Below, piece after piece: positions 37,193-45,111 of a DNA stretch of 64,000 nt. The position numbers and the translations under genes were made by a program. Source of the stretch: Acidobacteriota bacterium. Its GTDB lineage: Bacteria > Acidobacteriota > Vicinamibacteria > Vicinamibacterales > JAKQTR01. The DNA is taken from contig JAPKZO010000009.1 in assembly GCA_026393755.1 (NCBI GenBank), forward strand, positions 1 through 64,000, in the 5' to 3' direction. Each line of letters opens with the position of its first letter. Position 1 is the stretch's first letter. The notes below the pieces were generated by a model. It was given only the letters and a program-made list of their open reading frames with translations. It did no database searches and was not told the DNA's origin.

Positions 37193-38547
37193 CGAAGGCC
37201 ACACGGTCCATCCTTCTCGTCGATGATGATGTGGCGTTTCGCCACGTGATGGCGGGCGAGTTGACGCGGATGCAATTCGAGGTGTCCGACGCGGGATCGG
37301 GTGAAGAGGGCCTCAAGCGCATCATCGAACACGAACCGGACATCGTCCTGCTCGACCTGCAGATGCCGGGCATCAGCGGCCTCGATACGCTCAAGGCCAT
37401 CCGCGAATCGAACCCTGGCGTCGAGGTCATCATGCTGACCGGTCACGGATCGATTGACACCGCCATCGAATCGATCCGCGCGGGGGCGTTCGATTACGTC
37501 GTGAAGCCCTGTCCGCTCGATGAACTCGAAGTCCGGATCCAGCGCGCCCTGGAGCGGCAGGCGCTTCGCCGGCGAGCCTCGATCCTCGAGCGGGGGCTGA
37601 CGCCGCCCGATCTCGGCAGCTCGTTTGTGGGAAACAGCCCGGAGTTCAGTCATCTTCTTCGCTTGATCGACCGGGTCGCGCCGACAGACTCCACCGTACT
37701 GGTGACGGGCGAGACCGGATCGGGCAAGGAGATGGTGTCCAAGCTCATCCATACGCGAAGCCTGCGGCGCGGGCGGCCGTTTGTCGTCGTCGAGTGCGCG
37801 GCGCTGCAGGAGACGCTGCTCCAGAGCGAGCTGTTCGGTCATGAGCGTGGCGCGTTCACCGGCGCCGATCGCGCCAAGGCGGGCCTGTTCGAAGTGGCCA
37901 ACGGGGGCACGATCTTCCTGGACGAAATCGGAGAAGTCAGTCAGACGACGCAGGTCAAGCTGTTGAGAGTGCTCGACACCTCAACATTCAGGCACGTCGG
38001 GGGCACCAGTGAGATTCGCGTTGATGTGCGCGTCCTGGCGGCCACCAATCGCGATCTGCCGGCGATGGTACGGCAGGGGCTGTTTCGAGAGGATCTGTAC
38101 TACCGGCTGAGCACGATTGCGATTGAAATCCCGCCGCTGAGGAAGCGCCGTCCGGACATCGATCTGCTGGCCGACTACTTCGTCGAGCGGCTCAACGAAC
38201 GATTTGGATACGAGAAGCGGCTCGGTGCCGCCGCCCGCGAAGTCTTGTGCCGCCACGACTGGCCGGGCAATGTCCGCGAACTGCTGCACGCGATCGAGGC
38301 TGCGATGATCGTCTGCGAGGGCACCGAGATCCAGCCGGAACACCTGCCGAACTCCATTCGCGGCGCCGCGGCCCCGCACACGCCGACCGGCGACGGCGCC
38401 CTGCCGACGCTGGACGTCCTCGAACGCGCCCACATCGAATCGGCGCTTCGCGCGACGGGAGGCCACCGCGGCGGCGCCGCGAAGATGCTGGGCATCAGCG
38501 AGCGCAATCTCTATCGCAAACTGCGGCAGTACGGCCTGTTGACCTGA
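37189..38547 (+). CDS. NtrC-class sigma-54-dependent response regulator
   Basis: A 452-residue regulator. The receiver domain has phosphoacceptor Asp56 (IVLLDLQMPG), followed by an AAA+ domain with Walker A GETGSGKE (from residue 174), the sigma-54 contact loop GAFTGAD (from residue 221) and GTIFLDEIGE, then a Fis-type helix-turn-helix at the C-terminus (GGAAKMLGISERNLYRKLRQ). The ATG at 37189 overlaps the kinase stop (ATGA). It is the partner of the heme-sensor kinase. Likely targets are the redox operon and/or its own operon through the palindromes at 33277-33313, which is inference. Confidence 0.92.
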   Translation: MTKATRSILLVDDDVAFRHVMAGELTRMQFEVSDAGSGEEGLKRIIEHEPDIVLLDLQMPGISGLDTLKAIRESNPGVEVIMLTGHGSIDTAIESIRAGAFDYVVKPCPLDELEVRIQRALERQALRRRASILERGLTPPDLGSSFVGNSPEFSHLLRLIDRVAPTDSTVLVTGETGSGKEMVSKLIHTRSLRRGRPFVVVECAALQETLLQSELFGHERGAFTGADRAKAGLFEVANGGTIFLDEIGEVSQTTQVKLLRVLDTSTFRHVGGTSEIRVDVRVLAATNRDLPAMVRQGLFREDLYYRLSTIAIEIPPLRKRRPDIDLLADYFVERLNERFGYEKRLGAAAREVLCRHDWPGNVRELLHAIEAAMIVCEGTEIQPEHLPNSIRGAAAPHTPTGDGALPTLDVLERAHIESALRATGGHRGGAAKMLGISERNLYRKLRQYGLLT

Positions 38548-38592
38548 CGGTTTGTCCTGCTGTTTCTGCGCGGCATGGGCGAGCGACAATAG

Positions 38593-38607
38593 ATTGGTCC
38601 GTCCAAA
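38593..38607. promoter_or_regulatory. distal FadR/GntR-type operator candidate, copy A
   Basis: ATTGGTCCGTCCAAA, with TTGG and CCAA arms 5 bases apart, about 120 bases upstream of the -35 box of the SDR operon. The same sequence stands at 44789 and a full-length version at 46635. Confidence 0.5.
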
Positions 38608-38727
38608 CGGTCGGACGGCCAACGAACGCCAGCCGAGGAGTGGAACGTGATCGACGGGATAATCAATCATTGAAAGTACCATTTTTGCTTGTACTTATGG
38701 CCATATAGACCCGATGTCGATCCCGGC

Positions 38728-38756
38728 TTGACAGGCTGGTGCCATCCGCGTAACGT
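38728..38756 (+). promoter_or_regulatory. sigma-70 promoter of the SDR-LarA-gnd operon
   Basis: TTGACA (38728-38733), a 17-base spacer and TAACGT (38751-38756). The paralogous leader at 44924-44952 keeps the same hexamers (TTGACA, TAAGGT) and the same spacing while the spacer sequence has diverged, which is good evidence of function. The predicted 5' leader is about 130 bases. Confidence 0.7.
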
Positions 38757-38780
38757 TTCCAGTGGACACTCGTGGCCGTC

Positions 38781-38806
38781 GCAGGCTACTGCCTGCGGTC
38801 AGACCG
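38781..38806. promoter_or_regulatory. hairpin and FadR-type operator CGGTC-A-GACCG downstream of the promoter
   Basis: GCAGGC-TACT-GCCTGC (38781-38796) abuts the palindrome CGGTCAGACCG (38796-38806). The GGTCAGACC core begins 41 bases after the -10 box. The twin leader has GGTCAGACC 40 bases after its own -10. The core fits the GntR/FadR-subfamily half-site rule TGGTC-N-GACCA and would act as a roadblock operator. Confidence 0.6.
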
Positions 38807-38893
38807 GATAGAGATGGATGCCCCGGCGCAACCGCGGCCGAATTGGCCGCGTCAGCCGCCTCGAAGTCGGTATCGTGCTGATTGAGAATCGCT

Positions 38894-39727
38894 ATGAACC
38901 TGGAAGAACTGGCTCGGCTGTACAACTTCAGTGGTCAGACCATCGCGGTCACGGGCGGCACCGGCATCCTCGGCGGCGAGATCGCCTGCGCACTGGTCGG
39001 ATGCGGTGCCAATGTTGCGATTCTCGACCGCAATACCGATCCGGCCGCCGGGTTGCTGGATCGGGTGGGCGCGGCGGCAAGCCGCACGGTGGTGATCGGC
39101 ACCGACGTGCTGGACGCGGCGAGCCTGCAACGCGCCGCGGATCAGATCCTGGAGAAATTCGGCAGAATCGATGCCCTGGTCAACGGCGCCGGTGGCAATC
39201 ATCCGAACTCCACAACCGGTCCCAAGTCCTCGTTCTTCCATCTGCCCCCTGATGCGCTGCGATGGGTCTTTGATCTCAACCTCCTCGGCACGATCCTCCC
39301 CTGCCAGGTGTTCGGCCAGATGATGGCCCGGCAGAAGAGCGGGACCATCCTCAATATCTCGTCGATGAACGCGTTCCGTCCGCTCACCCGCATCCCCGCG
39401 TACTCGGCGGCGAAGGCCGGCGTGAGCAACTTCACGCAGTGGCTGGCGGTGCATCTGGCGCAGGAGTACTCGCCCCTGATCCGCGTTAATGCCATCGCGC
39501 CTGGCTTCTTCCTCACGCAACAGAATCGCTTCTTGCTGACCGACGAGAAGACGGGCGACCTCACGCCGCGAGGACAGTCCATTATCAGTCACACGCCGAT
39601 GGGTCGGTTCGGCGAGCCTGTAGACTTGTTCGGCACGGTGCTGTGGCTCTTGTCGCCAGCCTCGGCCTTCGTGACGGGGATCGTCGTCCCAGTCGACGGG
39701 GGCTTCTCCGCGTTCAGCGGCGTGTAG
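38894..39727 (+). CDS. SDR oxidoreductase, mannonate-oxidoreductase (fructuronate reductase) type
   Basis: A 277-residue short-chain dehydrogenase. The nucleotide-binding motif TGGTGILG (Thr20-Gly27) is followed by NGAGGN, Ser in NISSMNA and the Tyr170-x3-Lys174 catalytic pair (AYSAAKAG). A long insert around NHPNSTTGPKSSFFHLPPD and the C-terminal DEKTGDLTPRGQSIISHTPM are features I associate with Bacillus-type UxuB, which interconverts D-fructuronate and D-mannonate. The start is ATG 38894. It is the first gene of the operon with the LarA-like epimerase (50-base gap) and 6-phosphogluconate dehydrogenase. Other sugar-acid SDR activities remain possible. Confidence 0.82.
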   Translation: MNLEELARLYNFSGQTIAVTGGTGILGGEIACALVGCGANVAILDRNTDPAAGLLDRVGAAASRTVVIGTDVLDAASLQRAADQILEKFGRIDALVNGAGGNHPNSTTGPKSSFFHLPPDALRWVFDLNLLGTILPCQVFGQMMARQKSGTILNISSMNAFRPLTRIPAYSAAKAGVSNFTQWLAVHLAQEYSPLIRVNAIAPGFFLTQQNRFLLTDEKTGDLTPRGQSIISHTPMGRFGEPVDLFGTVLWLLSPASAFVTGIVVPVDGGFSAFSGV

Positions 39728-39777
39728 GACATACGGGCAAGTGGGATAGTCGCAGCACCGCTGACGGAGCTTCTACG

Positions 39778-41067
39778 GTGGAAACGGTCACACACTCGCC
39801 AGTTGGCTCCGTGCACGGGGTGATCGGTCGCGGAGCCGGCGCGGCGCACCTGGCGCCAGACGATGTCCGAGCCGTCGTGCGGGAGGCGCTGGCGTCTCTG
39901 CCGCTTGATGGCAAGCGACTGCTGGTGATCATCCCCGACGGCACGCGAACGATGCCGATGCCGCTGATCTGGGACACGCTCGAGACTGAAGCGTGGCCGC
40001 GGGTGTCGGCGCTCGATTATCTGGTTGCACTCGGCACGCACCAGCCGATGAACGACCAGCAACTTACCCGCCTCGTGGGCCGGACGGTGGTCGGCGGCCG
40101 CGCGGGCCGGAGCCGGATCTTCAACCACCGCTGGGATGATCCGGCCACGTTCGTCACGCTGGGGACCATTCCGGCATCCGAGATCGGGACGTTGACCGGC
40201 GGTCTGTTCGATCGATCGGTCGTCGTCTCACTGAACAAGCTCATCTTCGACTACGACCAGGTGCTCATCTGCGGTCCGGTATTTCCGCACGAAGTCGTCG
40301 GGTTCTCGGGCGGCAACAAGTACCTGTTTCCGGGCATCGCGGGCCCGGATCTCATCAACTTCACGCATTGGCTGGGCGCCATCATCTGCAGCTACCACGT
40401 GATCGGTGCGGGCTACACGCCGGTGCGCGCCGTCATCGACCGGGCGGCCTCGCTGGTCACTGTTCCGGTGAGTTGCCTCGCATTGGTCGTGACCCACGAT
40501 GGCGTCGACGGGATCTACTTCGGCGCCCCCGAGGACGCGTGGCGCGCGGCGTCGGCGGTTTCGGCGAAGACCCACATCATCTACGTCGATCGGCCGTTTC
40601 GCCGCGTGCTGTCGATCATGCCGGAGATGTACGACGACCTCTGGACGGCGGCCAAGGGCATGTACAAGCTCGAGCCGGCCATCGCCGATGGCGGCGAGGT
40701 GGTAATCTACGCGCCGCACATCACCGAGGTGAGCTACACGCACGGCCGGATCATCGACGAAGTGGGATATCACTGCCGGGATTACTTCCTCGGCCAGTGG
40801 GAGCGATTCAAACAGTACCCGGGCGGCGTACTCGCGCACTCGACACACCTGAAGGGCCTCGGACAGTACGACGCCACGACCGGCGTCGAGACGCCCCGCA
40901 TCCGGGTCACGCTCGCCACCAGCATCCCGGAAGAGCGTTGCCGGCGGATCAATCTTGGCTATCTCGATCCGGCAAGCGTTAAGACAGAGGAGTGGGTCGG
41001 CCGCGAACACGAAGGCGTGCTGGTCGTCCCGCGCGCCGGCGAGATGCTGTACCGGATGAAATCATGA
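39778..41067 (+). CDS. LarA-family nickel-dependent racemase/epimerase
   Basis: A 429-residue enzyme; GTG 39778 follows GGAG by 8 bases, and the length matches lactate racemase LarA (about 424). All key LarA positions are present: Asp54 and Arg57 in PDGTRTMP, His88 in GTHQPM, His171 in PHEVVGFSGG, cofactor-lysine Lys181 in SGGNKYLFPG, and nickel ligand His197 in FTHWLG. The His171-Lys181-His197 spacing (10 and 16) equals that of Lactobacillus LarA. The family includes 2-epimerases of aldonic acids. Placed between a mannonate-type SDR and 6-phosphogluconate dehydrogenase, D-mannonate/D-gluconate 2-epimerisation is the best guess. The cofactor makers LarB, LarC and LarE are not in the window. 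Confidence 0.85.
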   Translation: METVTHSPVGSVHGVIGRGAGAAHLAPDDVRAVVREALASLPLDGKRLLVIIPDGTRTMPMPLIWDTLETEAWPRVSALDYLVALGTHQPMNDQQLTRLVGRTVVGGRAGRSRIFNHRWDDPATFVTLGTIPASEIGTLTGGLFDRSVVVSLNKLIFDYDQVLICGPVFPHEVVGFSGGNKYLFPGIAGPDLINFTHWLGAIICSYHVIGAGYTPVRAVIDRAASLVTVPVSCLALVVTHDGVDGIYFGAPEDAWRAASAVSAKTHIIYVDRPFRRVLSIMPEMYDDLWTAAKGMYKLEPAIADGGEVVIYAPHITEVSYTHGRIIDEVGYHCRDYFLGQWERFKQYPGGVLAHSTHLKGLGQYDATTGVETPRIRVTLATSIPEERCRRINLGYLDPASVKTEEWVGREHEGVLVVPRAGEMLYRMKS

Positions 41068-41089
41068 GGATGCCGAGGGAGCCTGAAGC

Positions 41090-42493
41090 ATGACGTGCGA
41101 TATCGGGGTGGTGGGACTGGGAGTGATGGGCAGCAACCTGGCCCTCAATATGGAACGCCACGGATTCCGGATTGCGGGCTACGACCTTGATGCCGCCAAG
41201 GCCGTGGCGTGGGCCGCCGGACCCGCAGCCGGTAAGCAGGTCGAAGTCGCGGCCACGCCCGATCAGCTGATGGCCATTCTGAAGAAGCCCCGCCGCGTGC
41301 TGATGATGGTGCCGGCCGGGGATCCGGTCGATCACGCGATCGCCCATCTCAAAGGCCATCTCGAGACGGGTGACATCCTGATCGACGGCGGCAACTCCCT
41401 GTTCTCCGACACCGAGCGCCGCAACAAGGCACTCGCCGCCGAGGGCTTCCACTATGTCGGCACCGGCGTGTCGGGCGGCGAACAGGGTGCGCTCTGGGGT
41501 CCGAGCATCATGCCGGGTGGTCAGCGGGAGGCCTGGGAGGCGCTCGCCCCGATCTTCCGTGCGATCGCCGCCAAGGCTGACGATGGGGCGCCGTGCGTTG
41601 AGTACATGGGACCCGGGGGCGCCGGCCATTATGTCAAGATGGTGCACAACGGAATCGAGTACGGCGACATGCAACTGATCGCCGAAACCTACGACATTCT
41701 GTCGCGCGGCCTTGGCCTGTCGGCGCCCGAACTGGCCGACGTGTTCGAGGAGTGGAACACGGGCGAACTCAAGTCCTATCTGATTGAGATCACGGCCGAG
41801 GTGCTCAGAAGGATCGACCCCGACACGGGCCGGCCGCTCGTGGACGTGATCCTCGACGAGGCGGCGCAGAAGGGCACGGGCAAGTGGATGAGCCAGAACG
41901 CGCTTGATGTGGGCGCGCCCATCCCGACGGTCAATGCGGCGGTCGAGGGACGGATCATCTCAGCGTTGAAGCCGCAGCGAGTGGCGGCCAGCCGGTTCCT
42001 GCACGGCCCCGAACCGCGGCACGTCGGCAACCGGCAGTTCCTGATCGACGCCACGCGCGATGCGCTCTACGCGAGCAAGATCACGTCATACGCGCAAGGC
42101 CTGGGATTGCTGCGCATGGCGTCAGACGAGTATGGTTACGACCTGCAGCCGGGCGACATCAGCAAGATCTGGCGAGCCGGCTGCATCATCCGCGCGGGCC
42201 TGCTCGGCGACATCATGGCGGCGTTCAGGCTCACGCCGTCGCTCGTCAATCTGCTGATGGACGAGGCGTTCCGCGACGCGATCGAGCGGCGACAGCACTC
42301 GTGGCGCTTCGTCATCCAGACCAGCGTCGGTCTGGGGATTCCCGTGCTGGCGATGAGCGCGTCGCTCGGCTACTTCGACGCGTACCGCAGCGAGAGGCTG
42401 CCTGCCAACCTTACGCAGGGGCAGAGAGACTACTTCGGCGCCCACACGTATCGTCGCATTGACAAGCCGGGTGTGTTTCACACGGAGTGGTAG
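41090..42493 (+). CDS. gnd: 6-phosphogluconate dehydrogenase, decarboxylating
   Basis: A 467-residue enzyme of full family length that oxidises 6-phosphogluconate to ribulose 5-phosphate and CO2 in the cytosol. It has the Rossmann motif VGLGVMGSNLALNME, then IDGGNSLFSDTERR, the family signature VGTGVSGGEQGALWGPSIMPG, the catalytic Lys/His region GHYVKMVHNGIEYGDMQLIA and the C-terminal GAHTYRRIDK. It starts 22 bases after the LarA-like gene on the same strand, in one operon with sugar-acid enzymes. This suggests that gluconate 6-phosphate made from hexuronates enters the pentose phosphate route. Confidence 0.95.
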   Translation: MTCDIGVVGLGVMGSNLALNMERHGFRIAGYDLDAAKAVAWAAGPAAGKQVEVAATPDQLMAILKKPRRVLMMVPAGDPVDHAIAHLKGHLETGDILIDGGNSLFSDTERRNKALAAEGFHYVGTGVSGGEQGALWGPSIMPGGQREAWEALAPIFRAIAAKADDGAPCVEYMGPGGAGHYVKMVHNGIEYGDMQLIAETYDILSRGLGLSAPELADVFEEWNTGELKSYLIEITAEVLRRIDPDTGRPLVDVILDEAAQKGTGKWMSQNALDVGAPIPTVNAAVEGRIISALKPQRVAASRFLHGPEPRHVGNRQFLIDATRDALYASKITSYAQGLGLLRMASDEYGYDLQPGDISKIWRAGCIIRAGLLGDIMAAFRLTPSLVNLLMDEAFRDAIERRQHSWRFVIQTSVGLGIPVLAMSASLGYFDAYRSERLPANLTQGQRDYFGAHTYRRIDKPGVFHTEW

Positions 42494-42768
42494 GCCATGT
42501 CTGCGGAGCGGCGAGGCTCATCCGGAACGCGCCCGGGAAGACGATCTCAGCACGATTGCGTGAGCTTGTTGCCCCACGGGCATAGAATGTCGGCCGCGGA
42601 TGAAGCGAGGGCGGCAAGGAAGCCGCCCGGGCTGCCGGTGTCGGACTGGACGTCGGGGATGGCACCGTCGGCCTGGCTGGTAAGGGCACGATGTGCCTGC
42701 CTCTGCGCCAGTGGGTGTTCGTGGCGCGAACTCGTCGCGGTATCCTCAAGATGCCGAAAGGAGTTTCC

Positions 42769-44607
42769 ATGCTGACTCGGTATCCGGCCGCCATCCTGGC
42801 CGTGGTCGTTGTATGTGCCGTCACCCTGACCGGCGCGAGACAGGCTGGGCCTGCACGAGGCATGTTGCCCTACCAGGACTCTCGACGACCCGTCGTCGAG
42901 CGCGTCGACGACCTGCTCGCGCTCATGACGATTGACGAGAAGGTCGGGCAGATGACACAGCCAGACCACACCTACCTGAAATCCCCGGACGACGTCGCCC
43001 GCTACTTCGTCGGATCGGTTCTGAGCGGCGGGAACTCGGAAATCCCGGACGTGTCGCCGGCTGGCTGGGCGGAATTCGTCACGGGACTGGAGAAACGGGC
43101 CCTGGCCACGCGGCTCGGCATTCCTATCCTGTACGGCATCGACGCCGTGCACGGACACAACAACGTGCGCAACGCCGTGATCTTTCCCCACAACATCGGG
43201 CTGGGCTGCACGCGGAATCCGAGAATCGTCGAAGATGCCGCCCGCGTCACGGCGCAGGAAGTTGCGGCAACGGGTATGCACTGGACGTTCGGACCCTGCC
43301 TCGCCGTCCCACAGGACGAGCGGTGGGGACGGACCTACGAGGGCTTCGGCGAGACGCCGGAACTCGTGGCCGAGCTGGGAGCCGCCGCCATTCGCGGCTT
43401 CCAGGGCGAGGATCTGTCGCGGCCAGGCGGCGTGCTCGCGTCGGCCAAACACTATGTTGGCGACGGCGGCACGACCAACGGGATCGACCAGGGGGACGCC
43501 CGCGTCGACGAGGCCACGCTCCGCCGGATCCATCTGCCAGGGTACGTTGCGGCGGTCAAGGCGGGCGTCGGTTCCGTCATGGCGTCGTTCAGCAGCTGGA
43601 ACAGCCAGAAGATTCACGGCCACAAGTACCTGCTCACCACCGTTCTCAAGGGTGAGTTGGGCTTCAAGGGGTTCGTCGTATCCGACTGGAAGGCGCTGGA
43701 GCAACTGCCCGGCGACTACGCGCAGCAGATCGAGAAGTCAGTCGACGCCGGCGTCGACATGGTGATGGTCCCGGATATCTACCCCCAGTTCTTCGAGACG
43801 CTGAAGACGCTCGTCGTTTCAGGGCGCATGCCGATCGCGCGCATCGACGACGCCGTGCGGCGCATTCTGACAGTGAAGTTCCGTATGGGGCTATTCGAGC
43901 GGCCGTTTGGCGATCAGTCGCTGCTGGCGCAGGTCGGATCGGCCGCGCACCGTTCGGTGGCACGTCAGGCCGTTCGTGAGTCGTTGGTACTGCTGGCTAA
44001 CCGAAATGCGGTGCTTCCGCTCGCCCAGACCACGCCTGCCATTGTGGTCGCCGGGAAGGCGGCCGACGACATTGGCATGCAGTGCGGGGGATGGACCATC
44101 ACGTGGCAGGGGGCGGCGGGCCCCATCACGAAGGGCACGACGATTCTCCAGGCTATCCGCAACGCCGCGCCGCGCAGCACGGTCAGCTTCTCTCCGACCG
44201 GTGAAGTAGCGAAGGAAGCCAAGGTCGCGGTGGTCGTGATCGGCGAAGCACCTTACGCTGAGATGCAGGGGGATCGCTCCGACCTGTCGCTCGATCGGGC
44301 GGACGTCGCGCTCGTTCGGCGCGTCAAGGCCGCGGGGCTGCCGACCGTCGTGGTGCTGCTGTCGGGCCGGCCGATGATCATCGAGCCGATCCTGGCTGAT
44401 GCCGACGCGATCGTTGCGGCCTGGTTGCCGGGTACCGAGGGGGACGGCGTCGCCGACGTCCTGTTTGGCTCGTACAACCCGACCGGCAAGCTCAGCCACA
44501 CCTGGCCCCGGTCGATGGAGCAGATTCCGATCAACGTCGAACCGAGGGATGAGAAGCCGAGAGCCGTTCCGCTCTTCGAGTACGGCTTCGGCCTTCGGTA
44601 TCGGTAG
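42769..44607 (+). CDS. GH3 beta-glucosidase/exo-glucanase
   Basis: A 612-residue exported glycoside hydrolase. AAAGGAG stands 5 bases before ATG 42769, and a signal peptide (LTRYPAAILAVVVVCAVTLTG) follows. The N-terminal TIM barrel carries IPILYGIDAVHGHNN, ASAKHYVGDGGT and the nucleophile Asp in GFVVSDWKALE. The second domain runs from about residue 400 (VLLANRNAVLPL, WLPGTEGDGVADVLFG). It should release glucose from beta-1,3/1,4-gluco-oligosaccharides in the periplasm. It is followed directly by the remnant of a GH16 gene, which suggests a former beta-1,3-glucan (laminarin) locus. The 275-base gap upstream shows nothing recognisable. Confidence 0.9.
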   Translation: MLTRYPAAILAVVVVCAVTLTGARQAGPARGMLPYQDSRRPVVERVDDLLALMTIDEKVGQMTQPDHTYLKSPDDVARYFVGSVLSGGNSEIPDVSPAGWAEFVTGLEKRALATRLGIPILYGIDAVHGHNNVRNAVIFPHNIGLGCTRNPRIVEDAARVTAQEVAATGMHWTFGPCLAVPQDERWGRTYEGFGETPELVAELGAAAIRGFQGEDLSRPGGVLASAKHYVGDGGTTNGIDQGDARVDEATLRRIHLPGYVAAVKAGVGSVMASFSSWNSQKIHGHKYLLTTVLKGELGFKGFVVSDWKALEQLPGDYAQQIEKSVDAGVDMVMVPDIYPQFFETLKTLVVSGRMPIARIDDAVRRILTVKFRMGLFERPFGDQSLLAQVGSAAHRSVARQAVRESLVLLANRNAVLPLAQTTPAIVVAGKAADDIGMQCGGWTITWQGAAGPITKGTTILQAIRNAAPRSTVSFSPTGEVAKEAKVAVVVIGEAPYAEMQGDRSDLSLDRADVALVRRVKAAGLPTVVVLLSGRPMIIEPILADADAIVAAWLPGTEGDGVADVLFGSYNPTGKLSHTWPRSMEQIPINVEPRDEKPRAVPLFEYGFGLRYR

Positions 44608-44630
44608 CGGCGTGAACCGGTCGCGACGGA

Positions 44631-44741
44631 TTAATCAACCTCGCGATTGGCGGTTCATGGGGCGGACAGAAGGGCATCGACGACGCGCTGTTTCCGAAGC
44701 GCTTCCTCATCGACTACGTTCGGATCTACCAGCGGCGGTGA
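44631..44741 (+). pseudogene. C-terminal remnant of a GH16 endo-beta-glucanase
   Basis: 36 codons plus stop read LINLAIGGSWGGQKGIDDAL followed by FPKRFLIDYVRIYQRR. This is the conserved C-terminal strand pair of GH16 laminarinases, in which a LAxGGxWGG block is followed by FP..FxVDYVRVYQ. There is no start, and an in-frame stop lies just upstream at 44613-44615, so the rest of the gene has been deleted. It follows the intact GH3 gene by 23 bases. Confidence 0.75.
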
Positions 44742-44787
44742 GGCCGTCGACCAGTCACACGACCGGCCGCCGAACATGAGGTTGACA

Positions 44788-44802
44788 AATTGGTCCGTCC
44801 AC
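44788..44802. promoter_or_regulatory. distal FadR/GntR-type operator candidate, copy B
   Basis: AATTGGTCCGTCCAC, matching the core ATTGGTCCGTCCA of copy A (38593). It directly follows TTGACA (44782-44787), which has no -10 partner at the right distance. Confidence 0.45.
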
Positions 44803-44923
44803 AACGCCAGGCTGTCGGCGGCGATGCTTCAGGTGACCGATCGTGGAGGCGACTGGCACGAACCCAGGCAAAGGCCATACTTGCCTTTACTTAAGGCATG
44901 GCAGCACATGTCACGCTCTCGGC

Positions 44924-44952
44924 TTGACAGCCGGGTCCTCTCCACGTAAGGT
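44924..44952 (+). promoter_or_regulatory. sigma-70 promoter of the PfkB kinase gene
   Basis: TTGACA (44924-44929), a 17-base spacer and TAAGGT (44947-44952). Hexamers and spacing are conserved with the SDR-operon promoter although the spacers differ. The leader to the kinase ATG is about 150 bases. Confidence 0.7.
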
Positions 44953-44991
44953 TGCCGGTGAACATCCGTCGCCACGCCTCGCTTTCACTGT

Positions 44992-45000
44992 GGTCAGACC
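44992..45000. promoter_or_regulatory. FadR-type operator core GGTC-A-GACC, copy B
   Basis: GGTCAGACC within TGTGGTCAGACCGGA, 40 bases after the -10 box, at the same place as in copy A (41 bases). Confidence 0.5.
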
Positions 45001-45111
45001 GGAAGAATACCCGCGCCCCGGGGCTCTCGGCCCGAAACGGCGATGGCAGCCGCCTCGAACGACGACGCGGTGTTGATGGGAACGGCCATGAACCTGGAAC
45101 AGTGGTAGACC

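Larger units (their letters stand above)
38593..38905 (+). repeat. duplicated uronate-operon leader, copy A
   Basis: This leader precedes the SDR gene and has a diverged twin at 44788-45099. Shared in the same order are ATTGGTCCGTCCA, a TTGCnTnTACTTA block, CGGCTTGACAG, TAAnGTT, CACTCGTGGC/CATCCGTCGC-type blocks, TGnGGTCAGACCGGA, CGCCCCGG, CAGCCGCCTCGAA, and finally ATGAACCTGGAA, the first four codons of the SDR gene. It therefore contains the promoter, two operator-like sites and the translation start. The 346-base gap 38548-38893 holds nothing else recognised. Confidence 0.7.
44788..45108 (+). repeat. duplicated uronate-operon leader, copy B, with truncated SDR start
   Basis: Twin of the leader at 38593-38905, ending in ATGAACCTGGAACAGTGGTAG (45088-45108). 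This reads Met-Asn-Leu-Glu-Gln-Trp-stop; the SDR gene begins Met-Asn-Leu-Glu-Glu-Leu. The copy thus includes the first four SDR codons and was then joined to sequence in front of the kinase gene (ATG 45112). The 370-base gap 44742-45111 contains this leader and nothing else recognised. Confidence 0.7.

Noticed and set aside
45088-45108. A dedicated attenuator leader peptide before the kinase
   Set aside because: The short frame equals the first four codons of the SDR gene and has no run of regulatory codons or terminator/antiterminator pair, so it is better explained as a duplication relic.
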